From assembly GCA_021531385.1 (NCBI GenBank), contig JAFBIR010000002.1, positions 62,001 to 126,000 of the forward strand: 64,000 bases of DNA. Direction: 5' to 3'. This DNA comes from Parabacteroides distasonis (lineage in GTDB: Bacteria > Bacteroidota > Bacteroidia > Bacteroidales > Tannerellaceae). Shown one piece after another: positions 1 to 8,581 of the stretch (position 1 is its first letter; each line of letters opens with the position of its first letter). Position numbers and translations under genes: made by a program. Below the pieces are notes generated by a model. The model was not told where the DNA came from. It ran no database searches and saw only the letters and a program-made list of their open reading frames with translations.

Positions 1-44
1 AGGATCTGCAAATCGATCTTATCCAGTCTCTCTACTGTCTCCAT
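1..44 (-). CDS. Lrp/AsnC-type transcriptional regulator, N-terminal fragment cut by the window edge
   Basis: Reading leftward from an ATG at 44-42, the 14 complete codons before the window edge encode METVERLDKIDLQI. The stretch LDKIDLQI is typical of the first helix of the winged-helix domain of Lrp/AsnC (feast/famine) regulators. The start lies 5 bp past the uxaC stop, so it is probably the next cistron of the uronate operon. If so, it may be the local sensor for that pathway, although Lrp-type proteins more often sense amino acids. Only 44 bases are visible, so the family call rests on one short match and the function on position. The next bases upstream of this window would settle it. Confidence 0.55.
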   Translation of the reverse strand, partial: METVERLDKIDLQI

Positions 45-49
45 GCCGC

Positions 50-1453
50 TTACCATTCGAAATAACGCTTTGCATTGTAATAACTAATATCCTCCACCAT
101 CTGGGCAATGAAGGGCAACTCTGAAACCGGCAACTCGCCTCGCTCCACCTCCTGCCCCAATAGGTCGCACAGGATACGGCGGAAATACTCATGCCGCGGG
201 TAGGAAAGGAAACTACGCGAATCGGTCAGCATACCCACGAAACGGCTCAACAAGCCTAAGCGAGAAAGCGCATCCAACTGCCGACGAATGCCATCCTGCT
301 GATCAAGGAACCACCAAGCGGCCCCATATTGCATCTTGCCTGGCACGGAGCCATCGTTGAAATTGTAGGCATTAGCCACCATCAACTCGTTGTCCTTCGG
401 ATTGAGGTTATAGACAATGGTCTTCGCCAAAAGCCCCTCGTTGTCCAATCGGCTGAAAAAGGCGTTCATCGGCGTAGCGATAGGTTGCTCGTCGATGGCA
501 TCAAACCCGGCGTCAGCGCCTAACAGGTGGAACATGCGACGGTTGTTGTTGCGATTGGCGCCTATATGGAACTGCTGCACCCAGCCGCTCCGTGCGTCCA
601 TCGCCGCCAATTCATAGAGCACCGCCGACTTGAACTTGCGTACCTCCTGCTCGGTCAACGCCTTACCCATGCGTGCCTTCAGGAAGATCACCTCCACGCC
701 CTGCTGCGTATATTCCTCGGTGTAGAAGGTGTCTAACCCATGGTCAGAAAGCGAGCAGCCGTGGGCGGCGAAATAGTCGTGCCGCTTCTGCAACGCTTCG
801 ATCAGCTGCTTAAAGGAGAGGATGGTCATATCGGCAGCCTGCTCCAATTGGGCGAGGTAGCTGTCGTAATCCTTGATCTTGTCGATCGCCAAGATCCGGT
901 CGGGGCGCCAAGCCGGCAAGACCTTCACCTTGCAGTCGCTCTGGCGGATCGCTTGATGGGCAGCGAGGTCATCCACAGGATCATCGGTCGTGCAGACCAC
1001 CTCCACGTGCATACGTTCCATCAACGCCTGTGCCCGGAACTCAGGCGTTTGCAGCAAGAGGTTAGCCTCCTCGTAGATCTCCGCAGCCGTCTGCGGATTA
1101 AGCACCTTGTTGATGCCGAAGATACGGCTCAGCTCTAAGTGTGTCCAGTGATAGAGCGGATTGCGCATGGTGTAGGGCACCGTCTCCGCCCATTTCATGA
1201 ATTTCTCGAACGACGGTTTATCGCCGGTGATATAGGCCTCATCAATGCCATTGGCGCGCATCGCCCGCCATTTATAGTGATCTCCACCCAGCCAAGCCTC
1301 CGTCAAGTCCGTGAAGGCATGATTCTCCGCGATCTCTTTCGGATGGAGGTGACAGTGATAGTCAATGATCGGCATCACGGCGGCATGTTGGTGATAGAGC
1401 TCCCGTGCCGTGTCCGTATGCAATAAAAAATCCGCGTCTAAAAAGGGTTTCAT
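50..1453 (-). CDS. uxaC: Uronate isomerase (glucuronate/galacturonate isomerase)
   Basis: The product converts D-glucuronate to D-fructuronate and D-galacturonate to D-tagaturonate, the first cytoplasmic step of uronate breakdown. The 467-residue protein has the normal family length. It carries the HCHLHP motif at residues 33-38, which belongs to the metal-site histidines of this amidohydrolase-fold family. The start codon overlaps the stop of eda by 4 bp (ATGA at 1450-1453), a strong sign of co-translation. With kdgK and eda it forms a leftward operon. The two enzymes between isomerase and KDG kinase (UxuA/UxaA dehydratase and UxuB/UxaB reductase) are not in this window, so they must be elsewhere if the route is complete. 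Confidence 0.95.
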   Translation of the reverse strand: MKPFLDADFLLHTDTARELYHQHAAVMPIIDYHCHLHPKEIAENHAFTDLTEAWLGGDHYKWRAMRANGIDEAYITGDKPSFEKFMKWAETVPYTMRNPLYHWTHLELSRIFGINKVLNPQTAAEIYEEANLLLQTPEFRAQALMERMHVEVVCTTDDPVDDLAAHQAIRQSDCKVKVLPAWRPDRILAIDKIKDYDSYLAQLEQAADMTILSFKQLIEALQKRHDYFAAHGCSLSDHGLDTFYTEEYTQQGVEVIFLKARMGKALTEQEVRKFKSAVLYELAAMDARSGWVQQFHIGANRNNNRRMFHLLGADAGFDAIDEQPIATPMNAFFSRLDNEGLLAKTIVYNLNPKDNELMVANAYNFNDGSVPGKMQYGAAWWFLDQQDGIRRQLDALSRLGLLSRFVGMLTDSRSFLSYPRHEYFRRILCDLLGQEVERGELPVSELPFIAQMVEDISYYNAKRYFEW

Positions 1454-2124
1454 ACGTTACGTGTTTTTTCAATAATGGATAATGCGGAGCGGCACAAGTC
1501 GGTGATGGCTTGCCACTCCCCTTTGGCGATCGCCTCCTTGGGGAAGAGCTTCGAGCCCATGCCCACGCAGGTGACACCCGCCTTGAACCAAGCCGTGAGG
1601 TTCTCCTCGGTCGGCTCCACCGCTCCGGTGGCCATGATGAGCGACCACGGCATCGGGGCTTTCATATTCTTCACGAAGGAGGGGCCGCCCACATTGCCCG
1701 CCGGGAAGATCTTGCAGAGGTCACAGCCGGCCTCCTGCGCAAAACCAATCTCCGAGACGGAGCCACAGCCCGGCGTGTAGGGGATCAACCGGCGGTTGCA
1801 CACCTTGGCAATCTCCGGGTTGAACAACGGGCCTACCACGAAGTTGGCGCCCAACTGGATGTAGAGCGCAGCCGTAGCCGGATCAACCACCGAACCTACG
1901 CCCAAGATCAACTCCGGGCATTCCTTCGCGGCGAATTTCACTAACTCTCCAAATACCTCGTGGGCGAAATCGCCCCGGTTGGTGAACTCAAACGCACGGA
2001 CACCGCCCTCGTAGCAGGCCTTCACCACCTGCTGCGCAACAGTCACATCCGCATGGTAATAGACAGGCACCATACCCGTACGAATAATCGCCTGCAACGT
2101 CTGTATTTTATTGAATCGTGCCAT
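1450..2124 (-). CDS. eda: 2-keto-3-deoxy-6-phosphogluconate (KDPG) aldolase
   Basis: This is the class I aldolase that splits KDPG into pyruvate and glyceraldehyde-3-phosphate, the last step of the uronate and Entner-Doudoroff routes. I place the start at the ATG at 2124, giving [10 protein letters not shown] and 224 residues. An in-frame longer form reaching 2163 would run back over the kdgK stop and adds residues unlike the family. Visible motifs are FEFTNR around residue 46, holding the general-base glutamate, and CKIFPAG, with Lys138 the expected Schiff-base lysine. It begins 13 bp after kdgK and ends overlapping uxaC by 4 bp, so all three are very likely one transcript. Confidence 0.93.
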   Translation of the reverse strand: MARFNKIQTLQAIIRTGMVPVYYHADVTVAQQVVKACYEGGVRAFEFTNRGDFAHEVFGELVKFAAKECPELILGVGSVVDPATAALYIQLGANFVVGPLFNPEIAKVCNRRLIPYTPGCGSVSEIGFAQEAGCDLCKIFPAGNVGGPSFVKNMKAPMPWSLIMATGAVEPTEENLTAWFKAGVTCVGMGSKLFPKEAIAKGEWQAITDLCRSALSIIEKTRNV

Positions 2125-2137
2125 GATATACGCTTTT

Positions 2138-3181
2138 TTAACGAGCGACACGCCCAGAGGCATCGCCCTTCATCAGTTTCTCCACCTCCTCAACCGTCAC
2201 CTGGTTAAAGTCGCCATAAATCGTATGTTTCAAGCAGGAAGCTGCCGCCGCAAACTCCAGCGCCTTTTGGTCGTCGCCTGGATAGGTCAGCAAGCCATAG
2301 ATCAAACCGCCCATGAAGGAGTCGCCTCCGCCCACACGATCCACGATGTGCGTGATGTCATAGCGGCGTGAAGCGTAGAGCTGATTGCCATCAAACAGCA
2401 CGCCGCCCCAAGTGTTATGGTTGGCATTGATCGAGCCGCGCAGGGTGATGATCACCTTCTTCGCCCGTGGGAACCGGGCCATCAGCTGTGTGCAGACCGA
2501 ACGGAAAGCGTCCGCCTCTACCCGTCCTTCCGTAGCCGTCGCATCGAAGCCCTCCGGACGAATGCCAAACACCTTCTCCGCATCCTCCTCATTGCCTAAA
2601 ATCAGGTCGCAACCAGCCACCAACTCCGGCATCACCTCCGATGCAGTCTTGCCATATTTCCACAGATTCTTTCGGTAGTTGAGGTCGCAAGAGACAGTAA
2701 TGCCCATTCGGTTAGCCGCCTGGATCGCCTCCAAACAAACCTTTGCAGCCCCTTCGGAAATGGCCGGCGTGATGCCCGTCCAATGGAACCAGGTAGCGCC
2801 CGCGAAGACTGTCTCCCAGTCGATCATGCCCGGCTGGATCTCTGCGATCGCGGAGTGTGCCCGGTCATAGACCACCTTGCTGGCCCGCGCCACCGCTCCC
2901 GTCTCTAAGAAATAGATACCGAGGCGATCTCCGCCGTAAATAATTTTCGAGGTGCCAACGCCCTGCTTGCGCAGTTCCATCACGCAGGCCTGTGCGATGT
3001 CGTTTTTCGGCAATCGGGTGACAAACTCCGTTTCAATCCCATAGTGTGCCAATGAGACGGCCACATTGGCCTCGCCACCGCCAAAGGTGGCACTGAAACG
3101 GTCGGCTTGGCTGAAACGCAGGTAGTCCGGCGTGGCCAAGCGGAGCATAATCTCTCCAAAAGTGATGACTTTCTGACTCAT
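2138..3181 (-). CDS. kdgK: 2-dehydro-3-deoxygluconate kinase (PfkB family)
   Basis: The enzyme phosphorylates 2-keto-3-deoxygluconate to KDPG, feeding the Eda aldolase encoded next. It is a PfkB/ribokinase-family sugar kinase of 347 residues. The glycine-rich substrate-side motif GGGEANVA lies at residues 34-41. The C-terminal signature [12 protein letters not shown] starts at residue 281, with Asp287 as the catalytic base. It is the first gene of the leftward operon. Upstream are a TAnnTTTG -7 element (3229-3236) and a 15-bp inverted repeat (3251-3265) that could bind a repressor. The assignment to KDG rather than another sugar acid is supported by the eda and uxaC neighbours. Confidence 0.93.
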   Translation of the reverse strand: MSQKVITFGEIMLRLATPDYLRFSQADRFSATFGGGEANVAVSLAHYGIETEFVTRLPKNDIAQACVMELRKQGVGTSKIIYGGDRLGIYFLETGAVARASKVVYDRAHSAIAEIQPGMIDWETVFAGATWFHWTGITPAISEGAAKVCLEAIQAANRMGITVSCDLNYRKNLWKYGKTASEVMPELVAGCDLILGNEEDAEKVFGIRPEGFDATATEGRVEADAFRSVCTQLMARFPRAKKVIITLRGSINANHNTWGGVLFDGNQLYASRRYDITHIVDRVGGGDSFMGGLIYGLLTYPGDDQKALEFAAAASCLKHTIYGDFNQVTVEEVEKLMKGDASGRVAR

Positions 3182-3228
3182 AATATCGTAGATACGAAGA
3201 TGATATTCTCTAATTTTTGTAACGCTCG

Positions 3229-3236
3229 CAAAGATA
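3229..3236 (-). promoter_or_regulatory. -7 promoter element for kdgK-eda-uxaC
   Basis: The minus strand reads TATCTTTG, an exact match to the Bacteroidetes -7 consensus TAnnTTTG, about 48 bp before the kdgK start. I could not find a clean TTTG -33 element at the usual distance, which would fit a promoter that needs or escapes an additional factor. Confidence 0.6.
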
Positions 3237-3250
3237 CGGCTATTTTTTTA

Positions 3251-3265
3251 ACGGGATTAACCCGT
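3251..3265. promoter_or_regulatory. Candidate operator: inverted repeat upstream of kdgK
   Basis: ACGGG-ATTAA-CCCGT is a perfect 5-bp-arm inverted repeat, 15 bases upstream of the -7 element, where it overlaps the expected -33 region. A site here would block or modulate polymerase. No regulator is assigned. The Lrp-type fragment at the left edge is one candidate. Confidence 0.35.
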
Positions 3266-3297
3266 ATGGGCAAAAAGAAGCACATAGCGGAATATAA

Positions 3298-3543
3298 GAA
3301 ATAGCCTTTCTTGCTTGTTCCCGCACGGGAATACGTTAGAAATAGCCTTTCTTGCTTGTTCCCGCACGGGAATACGTTAGAAATAGCCTTTCTTGCCTGT
3401 TCCCGCACGGGAATACCTTAGAAATAGCCTTTCCTGCTTGTTCCCGGACGGGAATACGTTAGAAATAGCCTTTCCTGCTTGTTCCCGGACGGGAATACGT
3501 TAGAAATAGCCTTTCCTGCCTGTTCCCGCACGGGAATATGTTA
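3298..3543. repeat. Tandem array, six copies of a 41-bp unit
   Basis: Six contiguous 41-bp copies start at 3298, 3339, 3380, 3421, 3462 and 3503, and a partial seventh begins at 3544. Each copy starts GAAATAGCC and carries the near-palindrome TTCCCG-CA-CGGGAA or TTCCCG-GA-CGGGAA. Copies 1 and 2 are identical and copies 4 and 5 are identical. The differences in copies 3 and 6 are single bases, which points to recent expansion by slippage or unequal exchange. The array fills the intergenic gap between kdgK and an orphan membrane protein gene. There are no spacers, so it is not CRISPR, and no convincing ORF. Confidence 0.95.
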
Positions 3544-3567
3544 GAAATAGCCCTTTCTGTCAGCATC

Positions 3568-4083
3568 TCACATACGAATTAATAGTTTGTAGAGTACAAG
3601 CAACCAATCACACATGACCAGGACTGTGATTAATGAAATAAACCAACCCATGATTTTTATCAACCACGGAGAGAAACTAAGACATTGGCGTATTCTTTGC
3701 TGGATGAACCAACATAAGCCCCCAAATAAGGGTGCCAAAATTTCGATGAAGATGGAAGAAAAATCTATTCTCGCTTCGGTTGCCTGAATCTCCAAAAAGA
3801 GAATGAGGCAACTTATGATCAGGTAAATCACATAGGGAATGTATAGCAAACGAGTAAAGTCTGCCTGTCGCACCCATTGGTTGTAAATTCCAAAAACAAG
3901 CGCATAACAAGGCATCCAGCACATCCACATCAGGGAAGAGCACCGAGAAGCGGCAGGTGTTTCCATGCCAATCAGGGATGTAATCATGTTCCAACATATC
4001 AGCCAAATGGCCAATTGAACGGTATGGAACTGAGCTCCTTGCCACAATCCTACCAAGTATTTCCAACGCATGACATCATTCAA
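3568..4083 (-). CDS. Hypothetical multi-pass membrane protein
   Basis: I do not recognise this 171-residue protein. It is strongly hydrophobic, with about five likely membrane helices near residues 22-40, 50-70, 79-99, 108-127 and 139-168. It is rich in Trp, Cys and Ile. The gene is visibly AT-richer than its neighbours: bases 3721-3780 are 40% G+C against 53% in 4261-4320 of dusB. It lies between the 41-bp tandem array and dusB, on the same strand as dusB with a 17-bp gap, so it could be read through from dusB. Composition and lack of a family suggest later acquisition or fast evolution. Confidence 0.6.
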   Translation of the reverse strand: MNDVMRWKYLVGLWQGAQFHTVQLAIWLICWNMITSLIGMETPAASRCSSLMWMCWMPCYALVFGIYNQWVRQADFTRLLYIPYVIYLIISCLILFLEIQATEARIDFSSIFIEILAPLFGGLCWFIQQRIRQCLSFSPWLIKIMGWFISLITVLVMCDWLLVLYKLLIRM

Positions 4084-4100
4084 TTATGGGCTTCTGTGAG

Positions 4101-5087
4101 TCATTCCACATCAAACCGCTCGGGGATCTCATCCATGATGCGGAAGAGGTCGGCGACAGTTTCGGCACGGAGCATCGCCACACGGGTCTGCTTGAAATCG
4201 CTGATGCCTTTGAAGAGGGAGGTGGCGGCGAGGTGACGGCGGATGTGCAGGATGCCTCGGCGCTCGTCGAGTCGATCCACGCTTTGCAGTACTTGCTGCT
4301 TGAGGATGTCGAGATACCAAGTGAAAGGTTCCTTGGGAAGGAGTTGGCCGGTGGTCAGGTAGTGCTTCACCTCGCGGAAGACCCAGGGGCGGCCGATGCT
4401 GCCTCGCCCGATCATCACGCCATCCACGCCGGTCTCGTCGAAACGCTGCTGGCATTGCTCGGCGGTTACCACGTCGCCATTGCCAATGATAGGGATCGTC
4501 ATGCGGGGATTCTGCTTCACGGCGCGGATGAGTGTCCAGTCGGCCTCACCGGTGTACATCTGCGCCCGGGTGCGGCCATGGATGGAGAGGGCCGCGATGC
4601 CGCAATCCTGCAACTGCTCCGCCAGCTCGACGATGATCCGATGATCGGCATCCCAACCTAAGCGGGTCTTGACCGTGACCGGCAGTTTGACCGCCTTCAC
4701 CACCTCACGGGTGATCTCCAGCATGAGGGGGATGTTGCGCAACATGCCCGCACCGGCTCCTTTGCCTGCCACCTTCTTCACCGGGCAGCCGAAGTTGATG
4801 TCCAACACGTCGGGATGTGCCTCCTCGCAGATCTGCGCTGCCTCCACCATCGGGCCCACCTCCTTACCGTAGATCTGGATCGCCACGGGGCGCTCCTCGT
4901 CAGAGACATTGAGCTTCTGCTGCGTCTTGCTCACGTTGCGGATCAAGGCGTCTGCCGAGACGAACTCCGTATAGACCATATCCGCTCCGAAGCGTTTGCA
5001 CATCAAGCGAAAAGCGATGTCGGTCACATCCTCCATCGGCGCCAAAAGCACGGGGCGCTCCCCTAAATCAATCGTACCAATCTTCAT
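4101..5087 (-). CDS. dusB: tRNA-dihydrouridine synthase
   Basis: This is an FMN-dependent enzyme that reduces specific uridines in the D-loop of tRNA to dihydrouridine. The 328 residues match the family. The N-terminal APMEDVTD (residues 16-23) is the FMN-phosphate/start-of-barrel motif. The catalytic cysteine is Cys101 in NFGCPVKKVAGKGAG. RGSIGRPW near residue 240 is the C-terminal phosphate-binding loop. The pattern fits the DusB group best, but Bacteroidales Dus paralogues are hard to split by eye. The hypothetical membrane protein follows 17 bp downstream. Confidence 0.9.
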   Translation of the reverse strand: MKIGTIDLGERPVLLAPMEDVTDIAFRLMCKRFGADMVYTEFVSADALIRNVSKTQQKLNVSDEERPVAIQIYGKEVGPMVEAAQICEEAHPDVLDINFGCPVKKVAGKGAGAGMLRNIPLMLEITREVVKAVKLPVTVKTRLGWDADHRIIVELAEQLQDCGIAALSIHGRTRAQMYTGEADWTLIRAVKQNPRMTIPIIGNGDVVTAEQCQQRFDETGVDGVMIGRGSIGRPWVFREVKHYLTTGQLLPKEPFTWYLDILKQQVLQSVDRLDERRGILHIRRHLAATSLFKGISDFKQTRVAMLRAETVADLFRIMDEIPERFDVE

Positions 5088-5186
5088 ACCTTGCTGTTAT
5101 CTAACGATCATACTCTTTTTTCAAGGCGGCAAAGGTATTAAATATTATTTGTACCTTCGCGCCCATCATCTTTTAAATATACTACA

Positions 5187-6446
5187 TTGAACGAGAAAGA
5201 TTTTGAGATTATGGCACCGGTCGGCTCCTATGAGTCATTGATGGCCGCCATACAGGGCGGAGCCGACTCGATCTATTTCGGTATTGAGGGCTTGAACATG
5301 CGTGCCCGCTCGTCGAACAACTTCACGACGGATGATTTGCGCCGCATCGCCTTGATTTGCCAGGAGCATGGCTTGAAGAGTTACCTGACGGTGAACACCG
5401 TGATTTACGGCGAGGACTTGCCCTTGATGCGCACGATTATCGACGCAGCGAAGGAGGCGGGTATCTCAGCGATTATCGCGGCCGACGTGGCTGCGATGAG
5501 CTATGCCAACCAGATCGGACAGGAGGTGCATCTCTCCACCCAATTAAATATTTCCAATGCCGAGGCGTTGAAATTTTATGCCCGCTTCGCGGATGTGGTC
5601 GTCTTGGCGCGCGAGTTGAACCTGAAGCAGGTGCATGAAATTTACAGCGAGATCCAGCAACAGCAGATCAAGGGGCCGAAGGGCGAGTTGATCCGCATCG
5701 AGATGTTTGCGCATGGTGCGCTCTGCATGGCGGTCTCCGGCAAGTGCTACCTGAGCCTGCATGAGATGAATGCCTCTGCCAATCGGGGTGCCTGCATGCA
5801 GATCTGTCGCCGAGCCTACACGGTGCGCGACAAGGAGAGCCAGATCGAGTTAGATGTGGATAACCAATATATCATGTCGCCCAAGGATTTGAAGACGATC
5901 CATTTCATGAACAAGATGATGGATGCGGGCGTGAGGGTCTTCAAGTTGGAGGGACGTGCCCGCGGACCGGAGTATGTGCGCACCGTGACCGCTTGCTACA
6001 AGGAGGCGGTGCAGGCCTATTGCGCCGGTAGCTTCACGGAGGAGAAGGTGGCCGCTTGGGACGAGCGCCTGCGTACGGTCTTCAACCGCGGCTTCTGGGA
6101 TGGCTATTACTTGGGGCAACGGTTGGGCGAATGGAGCAGTAAATATGGCTCCGGTGCGACCCGCAAGAAGGTCTATTTGGCGAAGGGCATCAAGTATTTC
6201 AGTGGATTGGGCGTGGCTGAGTTTGAGATGGAGTGTGGCTCGCTGAAGGTGGGCGACGAGATCTTGATCACGGGGCCGACGACTGGTGCGGTGATGCAGA
6301 CGGTGGAGGAGATCCGTGTGGCGTTGAAGCCGGTGGAGGAGACGGTCAAGGGGCAACGCTTCTCGATCAAGGTGGTGGAGAAGATCCGTCCGTCTGATCG
6401 ACTCTATAAGATGGAAAAGGTAGAACTCGAACAACAGTTTACATAA
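5187..6446 (+). CDS. Peptidase U32-family protein, likely RNA hydroxylation enzyme (RlhA/TrhP type)
   Basis: The 419-residue protein carries the U32 signature around residues 172-190 (EMFAHGALC then GKCYLS) with Cys180, Cys187, Cys203 and Cys207. Despite the peptidase name, studied relatives (RlhA, TrhP) make 5-hydroxycytidine in 23S rRNA or 5-hydroxyuridine in tRNA. Which substrate applies here cannot be read from sequence. I chose the TTG at 5187 because it gives NEKDFEIMAPVGS, the usual family start. The first ATG (5211) would cut into that strand. Its stop abuts the next start (TAAATG), so it is coupled to the thioesterase and probably to dprA. Confidence 0.88.
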   Translation: MNEKDFEIMAPVGSYESLMAAIQGGADSIYFGIEGLNMRARSSNNFTTDDLRRIALICQEHGLKSYLTVNTVIYGEDLPLMRTIIDAAKEAGISAIIAADVAAMSYANQIGQEVHLSTQLNISNAEALKFYARFADVVVLARELNLKQVHEIYSEIQQQQIKGPKGELIRIEMFAHGALCMAVSGKCYLSLHEMNASANRGACMQICRRAYTVRDKESQIELDVDNQYIMSPKDLKTIHFMNKMMDAGVRVFKLEGRARGPEYVRTVTACYKEAVQAYCAGSFTEEKVAAWDERLRTVFNRGFWDGYYLGQRLGEWSSKYGSGATRKKVYLAKGIKYFSGLGVAEFEMECGSLKVGDEILITGPTTGAVMQTVEEIRVALKPVEETVKGQRFSIKVVEKIRPSDRLYKMEKVELEQQFT

Positions 6447-6869
6447 ATGAAAACATATCTCTTTACATTGGAAGACAAGGTGCGCGACTATGAGTGCGAC
6501 CTGCAAGGGGTGGTCAACAACGCCAACTATCAGCACTACATGGAGCATGCGCGCCATGAGTTCTTGGAGTATTTGGGCGAGAATTTTGGGGCGATGCATG
6601 AGCAGGGCATCGATGCTTTTGTCGCTCGGGTAGATATTCAGTACAAACATTCGTTGCGCAGTGGTGATCGCTATCGTTCCTGCCTTAACGTCTATAAAAA
6701 GGGGGTGAAGTTGGTTTTCGAGCAGGACATCTATCGCCTGTCGGACATGACCTTGGCGGCGAAAGGAACGGTGGAGTCGGTGGTCGTGCAGGATGGCCGA
6801 TTGACCCGCGGCGAGTATTTTGATGGCCTGTTGGCACGCATTGAGGCAAAGAAGCAAGCAGAAGCATAG
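6447..6869 (+). CDS. Acyl-CoA thioesterase, 4-hydroxybenzoyl-CoA thioesterase (YbgC-like) family
   Basis: This is a 140-residue single hot-dog-fold protein. CDLQGVVNNANY with Asp18 matches the active-site region of 4HBT/YbgC thioesterases, and the following long helix (YMEHARHEFLEYLG) is typical. It probably hydrolyses acyl-CoA or acyl-ACP thioesters in the cytoplasm; the exact substrate is unknown. The start codon follows the U32 stop with no gap and dprA begins one base after its own stop, so the three genes form a compact rightward operon. Confidence 0.85.
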   Translation: MKTYLFTLEDKVRDYECDLQGVVNNANYQHYMEHARHEFLEYLGENFGAMHEQGIDAFVARVDIQYKHSLRSGDRYRSCLNVYKKGVKLVFEQDIYRLSDMTLAAKGTVESVVVQDGRLTRGEYFDGLLARIEAKKQAEA

Positions 6870-6870
6870 C

Positions 6871-7980
6871 ATGACAGACCAACGACTTTACCAAATCGGC
6901 TTAACTATGGTGGAGGGTGTCGGCGACATCCTCGCCCGTCAGTTGTTGGAGACCTTGGGGGATGCGGAAAGCATCTTCCGCCTGTCTCGGGCAGCGTTGG
7001 CAAAGGTTCCGGGCATCGGTAGCACGTTGATCGCTCGTATCCAAGATCCGGAGGTGTTGCGGAGGGCCGAAAAGGAGCTTCGCTTCATTGAAGACAACCG
7101 CATTTACCTTTATTATATAGGTGATCCCAACTATCCGGCCCGTCTCAGGGAATGCGCGGACGCACCGATCCTTTTCTATTTCAAGGGAGAGACCGATCTG
7201 AATGCGGCGCATGTGCTCAGCGTAGTGGGCACTCGCCATGCCACGCCCTACGGCATGGAGCAGACGGAGCGGCTCCTCGCTGAGCTGGCTCCTCGCTATC
7301 CCGATCTGTTAGTGGTAAGCGGTTTAGCGTATGGCATCGACATCTGTGCACATCGGGCGGCCGTGCGGTATGGATTGCCTACGGTCGCTGTTTTGGCACA
7401 TGGTTTGGATCGGATCTATCCTGCCATCCATCGACAGACCGCCGTAGAGATGCTGAAGCGGGGTGGTCTGTTGACTGATTTCCCCACGGGCACCAATCCC
7501 GATCGGCCCAATTTCGTGCGGCGAAACCGCATCGTGGCAGGCTTGGCGGAGGCCACCTTGGTGGTGGAATCGGCAGAGAAGGGCGGCTCGCTCATCACGG
7601 CAGACCTGGCTTGCTCCTACGGGCGGGAGGTGTTCGCCTTTCCGGGGCGAGTGAACGATCGCTATTCCGCGGGATGCAACAGCTTGATTCGACAAAACAA
7701 AGCGGCCCTGATCACGGATGCCGCCTCGTTGGTGGAGGCTTTGCGTTGGGATGTACGGGAGCCTTCTCGCTCCCTGCCGCAACAGACGCAACTCCTTTTC
7801 CCGGAAGGCGAGGAGAATGGGCGCATCCTCCACTGGTTAGGGCAGCACGGGAAAGCGCACATCAACGAGATCGCCTTGGCGATGGACATTCCCGTCAGCC
7901 AACTGGCGCCCCTCCTCTTCGAGTTAGAGATGAATGGGCAGATCAAGTCACTGCCTGGCGGCATGTATCAGCTCATTTAG
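6871..7980 (+). CDS. dprA: DNA-processing protein DprA (Smf)
   Basis: DprA binds incoming single-stranded DNA during natural transformation and loads RecA. It is widespread even in species not known to be competent. I place the start at the ATG at 6871 (MTDQRLYQIG), just past the thioesterase stop. The longer in-frame reading to 6820 overlaps that gene and adds no family sequence. The 369-residue protein has an N-terminal helix-hairpin-helix region (about 15-55), the Rossmann-like DprA core with VVGTRHATPYG and SGLAYGIDICAH, and a C-terminal winged-helix domain (about 310-369). It is the last gene of the small operon and is followed by tmRNA with its own promoter. Confidence 0.93.
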   Translation: MTDQRLYQIGLTMVEGVGDILARQLLETLGDAESIFRLSRAALAKVPGIGSTLIARIQDPEVLRRAEKELRFIEDNRIYLYYIGDPNYPARLRECADAPILFYFKGETDLNAAHVLSVVGTRHATPYGMEQTERLLAELAPRYPDLLVVSGLAYGIDICAHRAAVRYGLPTVAVLAHGLDRIYPAIHRQTAVEMLKRGGLLTDFPTGTNPDRPNFVRRNRIVAGLAEATLVVESAEKGGSLITADLACSYGREVFAFPGRVNDRYSAGCNSLIRQNKAALITDAASLVEALRWDVREPSRSLPQQTQLLFPEGEENGRILHWLGQHGKAHINEIALAMDIPVSQLAPLLFELEMNGQIKSLPGGMYQLI

Positions 7981-8054
7981 CGGCTTGCAGGTATGCTTTT
8001 CCCCTCGCTTTGTTGCATGGTTTGCGTAATTTGTACAAAAAGATCCTCTCTTTT

Positions 8055-8085
8055 TTTGGTAGAAATATAGAAATCACTACTTTTG
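8055..8085 (+). promoter_or_regulatory. ssrA promoter
   Basis: TTTG at 8055-8058 and TACTTTTG at 8078-8085 are separated by 19 bp. This matches the Bacteroidetes primary sigma consensus (TTTG, 19-21 bp, TAnnTTTG) and lies just before the mature tmRNA 5' end at 8102. Confidence 0.8.
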
Positions 8086-8101
8086 CGGCCAATCGAACCA
8101 T

Positions 8102-8501
8102 GGGGCTGACCGGTTTTGACAGCGGGTAGAAGAGGTTTGTAAGCATGTAGTGCGTGGTTGGCTTGCACTTAAATCTCAGACAACGAACAATTAACTGGCG
8201 AAAATTCTTACGCTCTCGCTGCTTAATCGAAGCATAGTAGATTGAAGCTTAATCCCTGCAAAAGTTGCGGGGACGTGACATCACCCGGATGCTGTGGCTC
8301 CGAAGCGTTCCGAACCGGTGGTGCAGCAATATCGGAGATAGCTTGAGGGAGGCCTCGGCGCTCAGGCGAAATTTTAGAGGATAAGGGATAGGTGGGTGGC
8401 TTCGGTCTTGCTTCTCCCCGACAATGAAGGCGAAGATAAACATGTAGAAAGCAGATTAGTTCCTCGTTTGGACGAGAGTTCGAATCTCTCCAGCTCCACC
8501 A
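8102..8501 (+). ncRNA. ssrA: Transfer-messenger RNA (tmRNA)
   Basis: This 400-nt RNA rescues stalled ribosomes and tags the nascent peptide. The 5' end GGGGCTG pairs with CAGCTCC near the 3' end, and CCA is encoded. A T-arm (GAGAG-TTCGAAT-CTCTC) precedes the acceptor strand. The internal reading frame starts at GGC (8197) and reads GGC GAA AAT TCT TAC GCT CTC GCT GCT TAA, giving the tag (A)GENSYALAA that ends in the usual ALAA degradation signal. It is in one piece rather than the permuted two-piece form. SmpB is not in the window. A promoter lies immediately upstream and a terminator immediately downstream, so it is its own transcription unit. Confidence 0.98.
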
Positions 8502-8510
8502 ACACGAATG

Positions 8511-8543
8511 AAAGGTCAGGTATCTTAGGACACTTGGCCTTTT
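8511..8543 (+). terminator. ssrA terminator
   Basis: AAAGGTCA and TGGCCTTT form an 8-bp stem (one G-U pair) followed by T residues, beginning 9 bases after the tmRNA CCA end. Confidence 0.7.
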
Positions 8544-8581
8544 GTTGGATTTAGATAAACACTATTAATTTACATTATATC

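Noticed and set aside
3178-3408. Leftward 76-codon frame through the 41-bp repeats with a repetitive peptide
   Set aside because: The peptide repeats only because the DNA does. It lies in the promoter region of kdgK and has no family features.
3298-3556. CRISPR array
   Set aside because: Units are contiguous with no unique spacers, and no cas genes are present.
5850-6872. 340-codon antisense frame
   Set aside because: It is the complement of the U32 and thioesterase genes, which have clear families. The antisense product has no recognisable motif.
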